Source: Bacteroidota bacterium
Lineage (GTDB): Bacteria; Bacteroidota; Bacteroidia; Cytophagales; Cytophagaceae
Length of the DNA: 64,000 nt
Direction: 5' to 3'
Assembly (NCBI GenBank): GCA_023428135.1
Contig: JAEYZG010000061.1
Span: 17,184 to 81,183, forward strand
Below, one piece after another: positions 8,522 through 18,154 of the stretch. The translations under genes and the position numbers were made by a program. Numbering within the stretch: position 1 is the stretch's first letter; the number at the start of each line of letters is the position of its first letter. Under the pieces are notes generated by a model that saw only the letters and a program-made list of their open reading frames with translations, ran no database searches and was not told the origin of the DNA.

Positions 8522-9955
8522 TTACCTCCAGAGATCGTTTTGTACCAACTTTGGATTTAAGTCTATTTCTCTTTGTGGTATTGGGTGCAAATAATGTTTC
8601 TCGGATGCATTTGTTTTACCTACTGCATGAAGAGCTGACACCATTTTTTTAGTTCTGATCAGGTCGAACCAACGATGGAATTCGAACATCAATTCCAGTC
8701 TGCGCTCAAGGTAAACGGCTTCTCTGAAGCTGCTTTGATCCAAACCTGATAATTGGTCCAGGCCAGCTCTTTTTCTAACTCTGTTAATCGCATCATAAGC
8801 ACTTCCAGGCCCTGACACTTCATTTACTGCCTCTGCATAAATCAAAAGAACCTCAGCAAAACGAATAATCGGAATATTCCTTGGAGATTCAGTTGGGTTT
8901 TTTACTGTAGACGGATCGAAGTACTTAAAGAATCTTGGAGGAAACTTATATACGTTACCATTTGCAGGACTTACGATTTCCGTAAAAAATGTAACATCCC
9001 TACGTTTATCATTTTCAGAATAAAGTTCATAGGTAGCTGGAAGCATCGGTTCATCAGAACCTGCCGCTGCAATCCCCGGAATACCTACGGGCGTAGCAGA
9101 TGAAGCCAGACGATTTCCTTGTCCGTTTACGAATGATTTACATTGTGCTGAAAATATATGTTCTTTCCCATTCTTGGTCTCAGCTCTGAAAACATCAGCA
9201 TAATCTTCAAATAAATCATAACCATAAGGACCATTGATTACTTCAAGAGCTTTAGCTGCTGCTTTCTCCCACTCTTTTTTTGTCAGATATACTTTTGACA
9301 AAAGTGCTTTCGCAGCTCCTCCTGTAGCTCTTCCAGCATCTGCCCCCCCCATAAATGCAGGTAACTTTTCTGCATCTGTCAAATCATTTATAATTTGTGT
9401 ATAAACAGATTCTACAGGTGATTTAGCTACGTGAATAGAATTGCGATCCAGTGAAGTCACTTCATGAAGAACTAAAGGAACCTCTCCCCAAAGTCTGACA
9501 AGGTTAAAATATAAAAGTCCTCTTAAAAATTTAGCCTCATTAACCAGTCTCTCTCTCAGCGTTGCATCCATATCAATGGATGGTACACGATCGATTGCAA
9601 TATTTGCACGATTAATAGCAATATAGTGTTCTTTCCATAGCTCATCAATTCTGTCATTGGTAGTTGAATACGACAATGCAGCCATAGCGCGCACATCCGC
9701 ATTCGTGACTCTCAGCGAAGCAATCGCATCATCAGACAAAATTTCAACAGCCTGATGTATCAAGCGGTTATACATTGTAACTCCTCCGTTGTTCAACCCC
9801 GCATGGTAAATGCTGTTTACTGCGGCAATTGCATCTTCTTTTGTTTTATAAAACTGACTTGTAGTAAAAACAGATGCTGGTTTTTCGTCTAGCTTCTTGC
9901 ATGATATCAAAGCTCCGACAAATAATAATATATAGAAATACTTTATAACTTTCAT
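8522..9955 (-). CDS. RagB/SusD family nutrient-binding outer-membrane lipoprotein (copy 2)
   Basis: Surface glycan-binding partner of SusC2; 477 residues. The lipoprotein signal ends at Cys19 (L-I-S-C), giving an outer-membrane lipid anchor. SusD hallmarks are visible: L-R-G-L-L-Y-F-N-L-V-R-L-W-G in the first third, R-R-L-E-L-M-F-E-F-H-R-W-F-D-L-I-R near residue 425, and the H-P-I-P-Q-R-E-I-D-L-N-P ending. It is about 37 residues shorter than copy 1, with most of the difference in the middle. It sits between SusC2 and the frameshifted sulfatase on the same strand, so co-transcription is likely. Ligand unknown. Confidence 0.95.
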   Translation of the reverse strand: MKVIKYFYILLFVGALISCKKLDEKPASVFTTSQFYKTKEDAIAAVNSIYHAGLNNGGVTMYNRLIHQAVEILSDDAIASLRVTNADVRAMAALSYSTTNDRIDELWKEHYIAINRANIAIDRVPSIDMDATLRERLVNEAKFLRGLLYFNLVRLWGEVPLVLHEVTSLDRNSIHVAKSPVESVYTQIINDLTDAEKLPAFMGGADAGRATGGAAKALLSKVYLTKKEWEKAAAKALEVINGPYGYDLFEDYADVFRAETKNGKEHIFSAQCKSFVNGQGNRLASSATPVGIPGIAAAGSDEPMLPATYELYSENDKRRDVTFFTEIVSPANGNVYKFPPRFFKYFDPSTVKNPTESPRNIPIIRFAEVLLIYAEAVNEVSGPGSAYDAINRVRKRAGLDQLSGLDQSSFREAVYLERRLELMFEFHRWFDLIRTKKMVSALHAVGKTNASEKHYLHPIPQREIDLNPKLVQNDLWR

Positions 9956-10036
9956 AAAACTAACTTTTAACGTTTTCGTGGTTCTTGTTATTCACATCAA
10001 ATTCTGTGGTAACCTGGAGCTTTCTCCAGTCAAGAA

Positions 10037-13000
10037 TTAAAATGTTACATTCAATCCTACCTGATAAGATTTGCTGTTTGGATATACACCATAATCAACT
10101 CCTTGCGTAAGCGTTGATTGTTCGTTTCTACTTACTTCAGGATCAAAGCCAGTGTATTTGGTCAGAGTTAGAATATTCTGTGCTGCAATATAGAATCTGA
10201 CATTTCCAAAATGAGTCCTTTTAAGCAAGTTTGCAGGTAAAGTATATCCTAACACAATGTTCTTTAATCTTAAAAAGGAAGCATCCTCTACAAACCTATC
10301 TGATACTATAGGTGCTGCATCTTCAAAAGGCCTTGGCATAGAGTTACTCGGATTGGCAGGAGTCCATCTTTCAAGAGCAGCAGTGGAAGCATTCTGCTGA
10401 CCATTCAAATGTTCCAACTGTTGTCTGTTCTGATTAAATATCTTATTTCCATAAGAAGCATAAAAGAAGATGCTTAAATCAAAATTCTTGTAATAAAAGT
10501 TATTGGTGAGTCCGGCAAGGAACTTAGGCTGAGCATTGCCTATTACTACTCTGTCTCCGTCTTGAGTAATCTCGCCATCACCATTGATATCAGCATATTT
10601 TATATTACCAGGAGTTGCTTCACCTGTCTGGTAAATACCAACGGATTTATAGCCATAAAAGGATCCAAGAGCATGCCCTACTTTTGCTATACTTTGTCCA
10701 GAGATAATATAATCAACGCCATCTCCCAAGCTCTCTACTTTATTTCTGTTTAATGAATAAACTAAGTTTGTTGTCCAATTAAATTTATCATTTTTAACAT
10801 TCTGAGTAGATATACCAAGCTCTATACCTTTATTGGAAACTACGCCATAGTTCTGCAAGGCAGTAGATTGCCCAGTAGTATAGGGAATAGGAACATTTAA
10901 CAACAGATCGCTGGTTTGTTTATAGTAAGCATCAAAAGTAAGCGATACCCTATTGTTAAGTACTCCAAGGTCAACACCTGCATCAAACTGCCTTGTTTTT
11001 TCCCAGCTTAGATCAGGATTACTGATTCTGTTAGGTGAGAAACCAATTACTGTCTGGTCATTGAAGAAATAAGTGTTGGTAGTTAATGTGGACAATGATT
11101 GATACAATCCTATCTCCTGATTACCTGTTAATCCACCACTTAATCTGAGTTTTAAAGTACTGATATAGTCATTAGAAGCCAGGAAGCTTTCTCTGTTAAC
11201 ATTCCATGCGACTGCAGCTGAAGGGAAAAAGCCCCACTTATTGTTTTTACCGAAGCGAGATGAACCGTCAGCTCTGGCGGTAAAAGTAAAGTAGTACTTT
11301 TGAGCATAAGAATAATTTAACCTTCCTAAAAAAGACTGAAGGCCCCATTCTGCGGTATTGGATGTAGGTTGGGTATAAACAGATCCTGAAGAAAGATCGT
11401 TATACGTTAAATCATCGGATATAAACGTTTGTGCTCCTGAAGTGACCAACTCACTCTTATAATACTGTTGAGTAAATCCGCCAACTGCATTGAAGTTATG
11501 CTTCTTACCTATTACGGTTGTATAATTTAATGTATTCTCATTCAACCATGTAGTCACGAATTTTGATCCGATTGCTGCAGTACCAGTATTGTTGGTATTT
11601 GCCCCCCGATAAACAGACGAAGGAACATACCTGTTTTGCTTGTTATTAATGATATCTGAGCCTATTGATACTCTTGCTGACAGGCCTTTTGCCAGTGTAT
11701 AGTCACCATAAATATTTCCAAGCAAACGGAAGGTGTTAGTTCTGTTTACTTCGCTTTTTAATGTTGCTATAGGATTCCCAAGAGGAGTTTCGAATTCATT
11801 TTGATAAGTATAGTTGCCATTAGCATCTTTTACAGGAACTGTAGGAGGCATTAACAAAATATATCTTACTATATTATCATCCGCAACCTGAGCGTTTGTC
11901 TGGCTACCGGTAAGGTTAGTTCCTACCTTAAATCTTTGAGTAAAATGATGCTCAAGATTTAACCTTCCTGAGTAACGTTTGAAATCAGTATTCTCAAGTA
12001 CACCGTTTTGTTTATAGTAATTTCCGGATATGGAAAATCTGGTCTTTTCATTCCCGCCGCGAAGAGTTACCTGATGGTTCTGAAATCCAGCCTGTCTGAA
12101 TGCTTCCTTCTGCCAGTCTGTTCCCCCAGACATACTGTCTATTTGCCCTTGAGTATAGTAAGGAGTCTTAAGAGAGTTAACCCGGGCATCATTTTTTAAT
12201 AAAGCCCATTGTTTAGCATCAGTAAGCACATCCATTTTTTTAATAACATTTGATACTCCATAATAACTATCATAGGAAATGTTATTTTGACCGGCTTTTC
12301 CTTTTTTAGTTGTAATAATTACAACACCGTTAGCTCCCCTTGCTCCATATATGGCTGTTGCAGATGCATCTTTAAGTACATCTATGGATTCGATGTCGCT
12401 TGGATTTAAACTCGCCAGAGCATTGATACTCCCTCCTGACGTAACACCTGCACTGGCATCAGAATTGTCATTGTATACAGGAAAACCATCAATAACATAA
12501 AGAGGCTCATTACCTCCGTTAATAGAGTTTCCTCCTCTAATCCTTATACTAACTGCACCTCCGGGTTGTCCTGAAGACTGAGTAACCTGCACTCCTGATA
12601 CAGATCCTTGCAAGAGCTTATCCACTGAGGTTACAGGAGTTTTCAATACTTCTTCAGAAACTGTTGCTACAGATCCTGTCAGATCTGATCTTTTCTGCGT
12701 ACCATAACCGACCACAACCACTTCATTCAAAAGAGATGCATTCTTAAGCTTAATGGTAAGGTCTTCTTCCAATGCTTCGTAGATCTCCACTTCCTTTTGC
12801 TCATACCCTGCATATTTTACAACAAGTGTAAATGGGAAAGGATGACTTGTGGTAAATTCATAATTCCCGTCAATATCTGTCACTGAGCCCTCTTCAGTGT
12901 CTTTAATTTTCAAAACGGCACCTACTAGAGGCTCTCCGGTTTTGTCATCTGCAATCCTGCCCTTCAAAACCTCCTGCGCAACGGCAGCAGTGTGAATGCC

Positions 13001-13063
13001 TAAGATTACCAAAGTAATAATTAATGTTTTCCATAGCTTCTCATTCGTAAAATCAACCATCAT
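10037..13063 (-). CDS. SusC/RagA family TonB-linked outer-membrane transporter (copy 2)
   Basis: TonB-dependent glycan importer, 1008 residues from the first ATG (13063). A TTG two codons upstream could also open the frame. The signal peptide ends near A-V-A-Q. A carboxypeptidase-D-regulatory-like domain follows, then L-N-E-V-V-V-V-G-Y-G-T-Q-K-R-S-D-L-T-G-S, a plug with L-K-D-A-S-A-T-A-I-Y-G-A-R-G-A-N-G-V, and a barrel ending L-N-V-T-F. It is first in the unit SusC2-SusD2-sulfatase-sulfatase and is preceded by a good promoter. It is similar to SusC1 from end to end. Differences are spread over the barrel, so the two systems may take related but distinct substrates (inference). Confidence 0.96.
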   Translation of the reverse strand: MMVDFTNEKLWKTLIITLVILGIHTAAVAQEVLKGRIADDKTGEPLVGAVLKIKDTEEGSVTDIDGNYEFTTSHPFPFTLVVKYAGYEQKEVEIYEALEEDLTIKLKNASLLNEVVVVGYGTQKRSDLTGSVATVSEEVLKTPVTSVDKLLQGSVSGVQVTQSSGQPGGAVSIRIRGGNSINGGNEPLYVIDGFPVYNDNSDASAGVTSGGSINALASLNPSDIESIDVLKDASATAIYGARGANGVVIITTKKGKAGQNNISYDSYYGVSNVIKKMDVLTDAKQWALLKNDARVNSLKTPYYTQGQIDSMSGGTDWQKEAFRQAGFQNHQVTLRGGNEKTRFSISGNYYKQNGVLENTDFKRYSGRLNLEHHFTQRFKVGTNLTGSQTNAQVADDNIVRYILLMPPTVPVKDANGNYTYQNEFETPLGNPIATLKSEVNRTNTFRLLGNIYGDYTLAKGLSARVSIGSDIINNKQNRYVPSSVYRGANTNNTGTAAIGSKFVTTWLNENTLNYTTVIGKKHNFNAVGGFTQQYYKSELVTSGAQTFISDDLTYNDLSSGSVYTQPTSNTAEWGLQSFLGRLNYSYAQKYYFTFTARADGSSRFGKNNKWGFFPSAAVAWNVNRESFLASNDYISTLKLRLSGGLTGNQEIGLYQSLSTLTTNTYFFNDQTVIGFSPNRISNPDLSWEKTRQFDAGVDLGVLNNRVSLTFDAYYKQTSDLLLNVPIPYTTGQSTALQNYGVVSNKGIELGISTQNVKNDKFNWTTNLVYSLNRNKVESLGDGVDYIISGQSIAKVGHALGSFYGYKSVGIYQTGEATPGNIKYADINGDGEITQDGDRVVIGNAQPKFLAGLTNNFYYKNFDLSIFFYASYGNKIFNQNRQQLEHLNGQQNASTAALERWTPANPSNSMPRPFEDAAPIVSDRFVEDASFLRLKNIVLGYTLPANLLKRTHFGNVRFYIAAQNILTLTKYTGFDPEVSRNEQSTLTQGVDYGVYPNSKSYQVGLNVTF

Positions 13064-13124
13064 CAACAATTTAAATTAACAAGTCAAATAAAATTCGATA
13101 CATTACCATCAATGTAATACTATA

Positions 13125-13158
13125 CAAAGTTAATAGACTTTATAGCCTTAAAGCAAAA
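13125..13158 (-). promoter_or_regulatory. Bacteroidota-type promoter for the SusC2 unit
   Basis: On the minus strand TTTTG (13158-13154), a 21-base spacer and TAACTTTG (13132-13125) match the known TTTG-N19-21-TAnnTTTG consensus. It lies about 60 bases before the SusC2 start. Confidence 0.6.
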
Positions 13159-13346
13159 TCAGATGAGTTGTTTCAGGAATTCGTACCACGAAAAAAAATT
13201 TAAAAATCAAAATTCAATGGAATTAAATAAGAAAAAACACTTACAACCAAACAGATGTAAATTATAGCTAAAGGATAGGAAAATGGATATCATGCCTATA
13301 AGCAATGAAACTGACAGTACAATATGTTCTGCCCATAAAAATAAAT

Positions 13347-13382
13347 CCCATTCTGTAAAAGGTTGAAAGCTTACACAATGGG
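13347..13382 (-). terminator. Likely terminator of the SET-domain gene
   Basis: Twelve-base arms 13347-13358 and 13371-13382 pair with one mismatch around a 12-base loop. On the minus strand a T-rich stretch follows shortly after. It begins 22 bases past the SET gene stop. Confidence 0.55.
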
Positions 13383-13404
13383 ACTCTTCATGTTACAAAA
13401 AAAA

Positions 13405-13947
13405 TCAGGAAACTTTGGTCACATTATTTTCTCTATTTTCAATTTTCTTTTCAATCCAGCTGATATAATGACCGCGGTAAGTGTCCCTCATGAGCCACCA
13501 GTCCTGCTTTCCCAATTTACCTCTGCAGGCGGTACTCCCACAAAGGCACTTTTTAATTTTTGAGCTTTCAAACTCATTTACAATAAAAGTGGCATAGTCA
13601 ATGGTAACCTGCTCTCCTTTTTTAATAAGCCTCCTTGCAGCAACATCATCATCATTGATCATCCATGCGTTGGGATTACAACAATGGTTGATAAAGTAAT
13701 CCATCTGAGGAGTGACATCTTCATTTTCAAAAGGACCTACATATACGAACTCCTCAATCTCTGTAGAATATTTTTCAAAGATAGTTTTATAGGGTTCAGG
13801 AAGTGCGTTGACTTCTTTTCTTGTAAGCCTTACACAACTGTCATTCCAGTTGCTGAAGATAATCTCACCAGGCTCAATATCATCATCTGCAAAAACTCCG
13901 AAAAAATCCGTGTCCAGCTGTTTCTTAAAAAGTTTCCTGTTGTACAT
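13405..13947 (-). CDS. SET-domain protein (possible protein lysine methyltransferase)
   Basis: Small cytoplasmic protein, 180 residues from the ATG at 13947, which begins M-Y-N-R-K-L-F right at the SET fold. An upstream ATG at 14031 would add 28 residues unlike the family. SET motifs are F-G-V-F-A-x-x-D-I-x-P-G-E near residue 20, N-H-C-C-N-P-N-A-W (normally NHSCxPN) in the middle, and G-E-Q-V-T-I-D-Y. A post-SET cysteine cluster C-L-C-G-S-x-x-C-R-G follows and probably binds zinc. SET enzymes transfer methyl groups from S-adenosylmethionine to lysines, mainly in eukaryotes; scattered bacterial members have few known substrates. No methylation target is suggested by the neighbours, which are a sugar transporter and an amylase. 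Activity is inferred from motifs only. Confidence 0.85.
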   Translation of the reverse strand: MYNRKLFKKQLDTDFFGVFADDDIEPGEIIFSNWNDSCVRLTRKEVNALPEPYKTIFEKYSTEIEEFVYVGPFENEDVTPQMDYFINHCCNPNAWMINDDDVAARRLIKKGEQVTIDYATFIVNEFESSKIKKCLCGSTACRGKLGKQDWWLMRDTYRGHYISWIEKKIENRENNVTKVS

Positions 13948-14108
13948 AAAATTTATTTTACCTGGAAATGAGTTATAAATCAGACCTAATTTTAAAAAAT
14001 TAAGACTTTGAGAATTCAACTTTTGACTCATGCAACGTCGATATAAAAAAGTTATAAATCATTATAATTAAGATATATATTTTAAAATTAAATAAGCTAT
14101 AAAAATGT

Positions 14109-15383
14109 TTAAATTTTTTGAGGTTGTAACTCTTCTTTTTCTTCAATCCTGTCGAACCTCGACAGTTTAAGCCCATACAAAGCGATGTAGAAGTAGCAAA
14201 CAATCACAATGAGGAACGCAATTTTATAACTCACATAAGAGAAGTTAATTACATTGAACGGAATGATGGCCCCTCCCACAATAGACATGATAAGAACTGA
14301 TGATCCATCTTCAGAGAATTTTCCAAGTCCGTTAACCCCAAGAGTAAATATGGCTGGAAATAGAATTGAATTGAATAACCCAACTGCCACTATCATCCAG
14401 ATAGAGATTGCTCCCCCGGTTATCATGGATAATACAACCAGCAGAATAGACATTCCTGCACAAATTCCTACAGACTTTCTAAGGCTAGTCTGTTGCAACA
14501 AAAAGCTGCCCACAAAACGGCCAACCATTGCAGCTCCCCAATAGTAGCTTACTGTATCTTTTGAAAAATCTGTCAGGTAATTCCCTAAAGCCACCTCTGC
14601 GCCAACATAAGCAAATATGGCAAAAGCTCCCAATCTAAGTTGAGGAAAATGCATTACGTGACGTCTTCTGATCTGAGGCATCTTATTCGCCGGTTCAACT
14701 CCGGATGTATCAATCTGCGGGATTTGTACAAAAAACAAGTATACAGCATACATTGTCATTACAATGGCTACAAATAAATAAGGATAATGTACATAAGGCG
14801 CTTCTATTAAAAATCTGTCAGCGCTTGAAATCATATTTTTAGACTCTGACGGCAGATCAATCATCATCCATAGAATAGGAGAAGCAAGAATAGGGGCAAG
14901 AAATGCTCCAAGTGAATTAAAAGCCTGCATCAATACAAGGCGACTTGCGGCAGTTTTGATATTTGCTTTTAACAATAAGTTTTTCCATAATACAATATAG
15001 AGATTAGCTCCTACCTGTAATATGGTAATCCCGGCAGCCTGCATAAATAAAGCTGCCAGAAAGCATTCAAAATTCCTGAAATAAACTGCAAGGAAAAAGG
15101 TAATACATCCAAGACAGGACAGTACCCAACCTACCATGATTCCTTTTTTATATCCGATTTTTGAAATTAGGTTTCCTGCCTGCAATGACACAACCAGATA
15201 AGTAGTAAAGAAAGTAAGGTTAATAAGTGTAGAAAGTGAATAATTTAAATTAAAGATGTAGGCCAGATAATCTTTATAAACAAAATTAAGATTTGTGATA
15301 AAGCCCCACATTAAAAAAAGAACGCCAAATGAAATTAATATTTGCAGGTTCTTACCTTTAAAACTATTACTATTATTTTCCAT
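14109..15383 (-). CDS. MFS sugar symporter of the FHS (FucP/GluP-like) family
   Basis: Inner-membrane transporter with about 12 hydrophobic segments over 424 residues. The first helix carries F-G-V-L-F-L-M-W-G-F-I-T-N-L-N, the signature of the fucose/glucose/galactose:H+ symporter family. The start codon lies inside the end of the GH13 gene (11-base overlap ATGGAAAATAA), so translation is probably coupled. That pairing suggests it imports glucose, maltose or a similar sugar handled by the amylase, though substrate cannot be read from the sequence. The C-terminal tail is charged and cytoplasmic (R-I-E-E-K-E-E). Confidence 0.88.
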   Translation of the reverse strand: MENNSNSFKGKNLQILISFGVLFLMWGFITNLNFVYKDYLAYIFNLNYSLSTLINLTFFTTYLVVSLQAGNLISKIGYKKGIMVGWVLSCLGCITFFLAVYFRNFECFLAALFMQAAGITILQVGANLYIVLWKNLLLKANIKTAASRLVLMQAFNSLGAFLAPILASPILWMMIDLPSESKNMISSADRFLIEAPYVHYPYLFVAIVMTMYAVYLFFVQIPQIDTSGVEPANKMPQIRRRHVMHFPQLRLGAFAIFAYVGAEVALGNYLTDFSKDTVSYYWGAAMVGRFVGSFLLQQTSLRKSVGICAGMSILLVVLSMITGGAISIWMIVAVGLFNSILFPAIFTLGVNGLGKFSEDGSSVLIMSIVGGAIIPFNVINFSYVSYKIAFLIVIVCYFYIALYGLKLSRFDRIEEKEELQPQKI

Positions 15384-17004
15384 TAATTTTCTTTAAGATC
15401 AAAATTTCAAATGGCTCCAACTCTACAGCTATGCTTGAGTTTTTTTCCTCTCTCTTTACTTCGAAAAATTTATTGTTTGAATTTGAAGAAGTGCTTTTGA
15501 TTTTTTCGAAAGCCCCAACATAACTTTCCTTCTCAGGTCTTACGAGTCCCTTTATCTTTTTGTTTGAAGAAAAATTACAAATAATCAGCATCAGTTCAGA
15601 CTCATACATTCTTGAAAATGCTAATATACTTTTTTTATTACCGTATTTTATTTCGTTTGTTAATTCAAGTACTTCCAGGATCTCAAATCTTCCTTTGCTT
15701 AACGCAGTATTTTGCTTACGTATGTTACTAAACTCCTGAATTTTTTTAAAGTAAAAATTATCCTGCCCAAAAAGATCTTCAGTTTGATTATCAAGCGCAA
15801 ACATAGTTTCTCTGACCGCATCATCTGCTTTCCCACGACCTCCTAGTCCTTGTTCTGTTCCATAGTATAAGCATGGTATGCCTGGAAAGCAGAACAAAAA
15901 TCCCACTCCAAGCTCAAACTGCTCTTCAGAGAGCCCTGCTGCAAAACGTTTTTTTACCTGCTGTCCCAACTGGTCATGGTTGTCCAGAAAAGTAATCCTT
16001 GACTGTCCTTCGGAAAGTTTCTTTCTATGATTCATCAGTATTTTAAACTGATCAGGGGTTGTATTTCCTCTTATCATTTCAGGCAATATGAAATGAAGAG
16101 GAAAATCTATTACAGCGTTCAGCCCAGGAATTTCTTTTAAAAATTCTTGGGCCAGATCATCCCCTGAAGCCACCTCAGCAAAAAGAAAAAAATCCTGACA
16201 ACCGGCTTTCTCTGTATAATCTCTTATGCCTTCGACAAATCGCTTTAATGCAGGTATACCAAAATGCTTAGCGGCATCGATGCGGAAGCCATCCACTCCG
16301 GTTTCCTTTATCCAGTAAGTATAGATTGATGCTAATATTTCCGAGACTTTGAGGGCTTCCTGTGAATGATCATTTCTGAAACTTTTCAATTCAAAGATGT
16401 CGCCTTCCAGCGTTTCCGGATATTCGTCAAAGTTGATGATACAACCTCTCCTGTTGTATAAGCCCGGATTTCTTAATTCTATGGGCACTGGCCACTCCCG
16501 CGATTTCCAGGCTCCAAACGTATAGATCTTACCCTTATTATATGGAGTGGAAGTTTCTTTATAGTGCCACGTATCTCCGGAATGATTCGCCACCACATCC
16601 ATAATCACTCTCAGATCTTTTTTATGGCATTCATCAACTAATAATTTTAGATCTTCCAGAGAACCAAAACGAGGATCTACCTTTAAAAAATTCCGGATAG
16701 CATACCCATGGTATTTATTATCATTTTCCAGAAATGGGCTTAACCAGATCGCAGTGCAGCCCAAGGCTTTTATATAATCAAGTTTGAGTAAAACTCCTTT
16801 GAGATTACCTCCACAAAAGGATTTCAACTTTTTTTCATCACCAAAACCCGATCTTGAATCAATTGAAGTTCTGTTCAGTCCGTCATGAAAGCGATCCAAC
16901 ATAATGAAATAAATAATCTCATCATCCCAGCTTCTGGAAATTGCTGATGGCTTTCCAGGCGACACTTCAGAGTCCAGCTGTGTTATAGAAATTATCTTAT
17001 CCAT
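15373..17004 (-). CDS. Alpha-amylase family (GH13) glycosyl hydrolase, cytoplasmic
   Basis: Acts on alpha-glucans or maltooligosaccharides; 543 residues. The four GH13 regions are intact: D-V-V-A-N-H (136-141); G-F-R-I-D-A-A-K-H with nucleophile D243; F-A-E-V-A-S with acid/base E277; and F-L-D-N-H-D with D344. A C-terminal beta domain follows (about 445-543). No signal peptide precedes Y-F-I-M-L-D-R-F-H-D, so it should act in the cytoplasm on imported sugars, fitting the overlapping symporter gene downstream. Exact specificity (alpha-amylase, neopullulanase or cyclomaltodextrinase-like) is not decidable here. The ATG at 17004 is the first in frame and is preceded by a 199-base gap. Confidence 0.92.
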   Translation of the reverse strand: MDKIISITQLDSEVSPGKPSAISRSWDDEIIYFIMLDRFHDGLNRTSIDSRSGFGDEKKLKSFCGGNLKGVLLKLDYIKALGCTAIWLSPFLENDNKYHGYAIRNFLKVDPRFGSLEDLKLLVDECHKKDLRVIMDVVANHSGDTWHYKETSTPYNKGKIYTFGAWKSREWPVPIELRNPGLYNRRGCIINFDEYPETLEGDIFELKSFRNDHSQEALKVSEILASIYTYWIKETGVDGFRIDAAKHFGIPALKRFVEGIRDYTEKAGCQDFFLFAEVASGDDLAQEFLKEIPGLNAVIDFPLHFILPEMIRGNTTPDQFKILMNHRKKLSEGQSRITFLDNHDQLGQQVKKRFAAGLSEEQFELGVGFLFCFPGIPCLYYGTEQGLGGRGKADDAVRETMFALDNQTEDLFGQDNFYFKKIQEFSNIRKQNTALSKGRFEILEVLELTNEIKYGNKKSILAFSRMYESELMLIICNFSSNKKIKGLVRPEKESYVGAFEKIKSTSSNSNNKFFEVKREEKNSSIAVELEPFEILILKKINGK

Positions 17005-17185
17005 TTTGCTTCCAGGAACAGCTCTCTCATTCCAAGTATTTTGAGCGAAAGTAATATCTATGTTTATAATTTAAAACATGAGATATCACTTTTTCCTAAT
17101 TAAAATTCATAAGAAAAAGTTATGATTTATTAACTAGATTGAACTCAACTTTCATGAATTATATGATAATATTTAAAGTAAAGTC

Positions 17186-17212
17186 AAAAAAAAAGCGGGT
17201 TAATTAACCCGC
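17186..17212 (-). terminator. Terminator overlapping the epimerase stop codon
   Basis: GCGGGTTAATTAACCCGC (17195-17212) is a perfect palindrome, followed on the minus strand by a run of nine T. The TAA stop of the epimerase gene (17204-17206) is at its centre, so the last codons form half of the stem. Confidence 0.8.
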
Positions 17213-18154
17213 AGTAACTGATGAAAGTGAATTAAATGCAAATCTGTCTTTAAATTCCAGTAAGTCCTGTTTCAGATCACTTTGCTGTATTTTATAATAC
17301 GCATCCAGCTTTGAATCCGGATTTACTTTTAATTCTCTTAATGCAAGGTGCTGGTTGATAAAAAGAAATTCAAGATCAGGGTATATTTCTTTTAAAATAT
17401 CTACCAGATCTAATATTTCAACATTCTTATCCGTCAGGTTATAAATATCAGAGGGCACTTTTAATGTTCTTAACTGAACCAATGCATCCACAACTTTTTT
17501 CACATGAATAAACGACCTTGACTGCTTGCCTGATCCGTGAATGGAGATCCTGTTGTTAAAATTCGCGTCAAACATAAATCTGTTGATTACAGAATCAAAG
17601 CGAATTGCAGGAGTATAACCATATACATTTCCTCCTCTAAGGATTACAGTTTCGATTTTTTTACTGAGACGTTGAACATGCTGTTCGGCTCTTAGTTTCG
17701 AAATACTATAAAAAGTTTTAGGATTGGGCTCAGTAGTTTCATCCGCCAGGTTTTTAGAAGAACCATAAACTGAAGTACTGCTCAGGTAGATAAATTTTGA
17801 AACCCTTTTTGTTTCCTCTACCGCATAAACAAGCTCTGCCGTTCCCCAGTTATTAACCTGCTCGAAAAAGTGAGAATCAATGTTAGAAAAAGGAGTAGAA
17901 ACTCTCGCTGCAAGGTGATATACTACATCAATATCTTTCAGAACTTTTTTAATTTTTCTGGTATCCAGAATGTCACCAAACTCAAACTTCACCTTATCTC
18001 CTGCAATTCTGTTACTATTGCTGATAAAAAGATTATGATTTTCCCTTCCCAGATTGTCATATACGATGACTTTCTCTACATTCTTATCCTGGCTAAGCTG
18101 ATAAACCAGCTCCGACCCAATGTAGCCGGCCCCACCTGTTACTAATACATTCAT
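17204..18154 (-). CDS. NAD(P)-dependent epimerase/dehydratase (extended SDR)
   Basis: Rossmann-fold enzyme acting on a nucleotide sugar or similar substrate; 316 residues. The cofactor motif T-G-G-A-G-Y-I-G is at 6-13, D-x-L-D at about 61, H-L-A-A at 80-83, and the catalytic Y149-x-x-x-K153 with Ser in L-S-S-T-S-V-Y-G at about 124-131. This matches the UDP-glucose 4-epimerase/NDP-sugar dehydratase group. Its ATG overlaps the stop of the APS reductase gene (ATGA), so the two are translationally coupled; a sulfate-assimilation or sulfosugar link is possible but only suggested by position. The C-terminus lacks features that fix the substrate. The transcript ends at the built-in terminator. Confidence 0.88.
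   Translation of the reverse strand: MNVLVTGGAGYIGSELVYQLSQDKNVEKVIVYDNLGRENHNLFISNSNRIAGDKVKFEFGDILDTRKIKKVLKDIDVVYHLAARVSTPFSNIDSHFFEQVNNWGTAELVYAVEETKRVSKFIYLSSTSVYGSSKNLADETTEPNPKTFYSISKLRAEQHVQRLSKKIETVILRGGNVYGYTPAIRFDSVINRFMFDANFNNRISIHGSGKQSRSFIHVKKVVDALVQLRTLKVPSDIYNLTDKNVEILDLVDILKEIYPDLEFLFINQHLALRELKVNPDSKLDAYYKIQQSDLKQDLLEFKDRFAFNSLSSVTAG

Larger units (their letters stand above)
13064..13404. other. 341-base gap between SusC2 and the SET-domain gene
   Basis: The left part holds the SusC2 promoter and leader and the right part the SET gene terminator. The AT-rich middle (about 13160-13345) shows no convincing gene, repeat or RNA. Confidence 0.6.

Noticed and set aside
14000..14203. 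67-residue minus-strand ORF between the SET gene and the symporter
   Set aside because: Overlaps the symporter end and an AT-rich gap; the product is low complexity with no family pattern.
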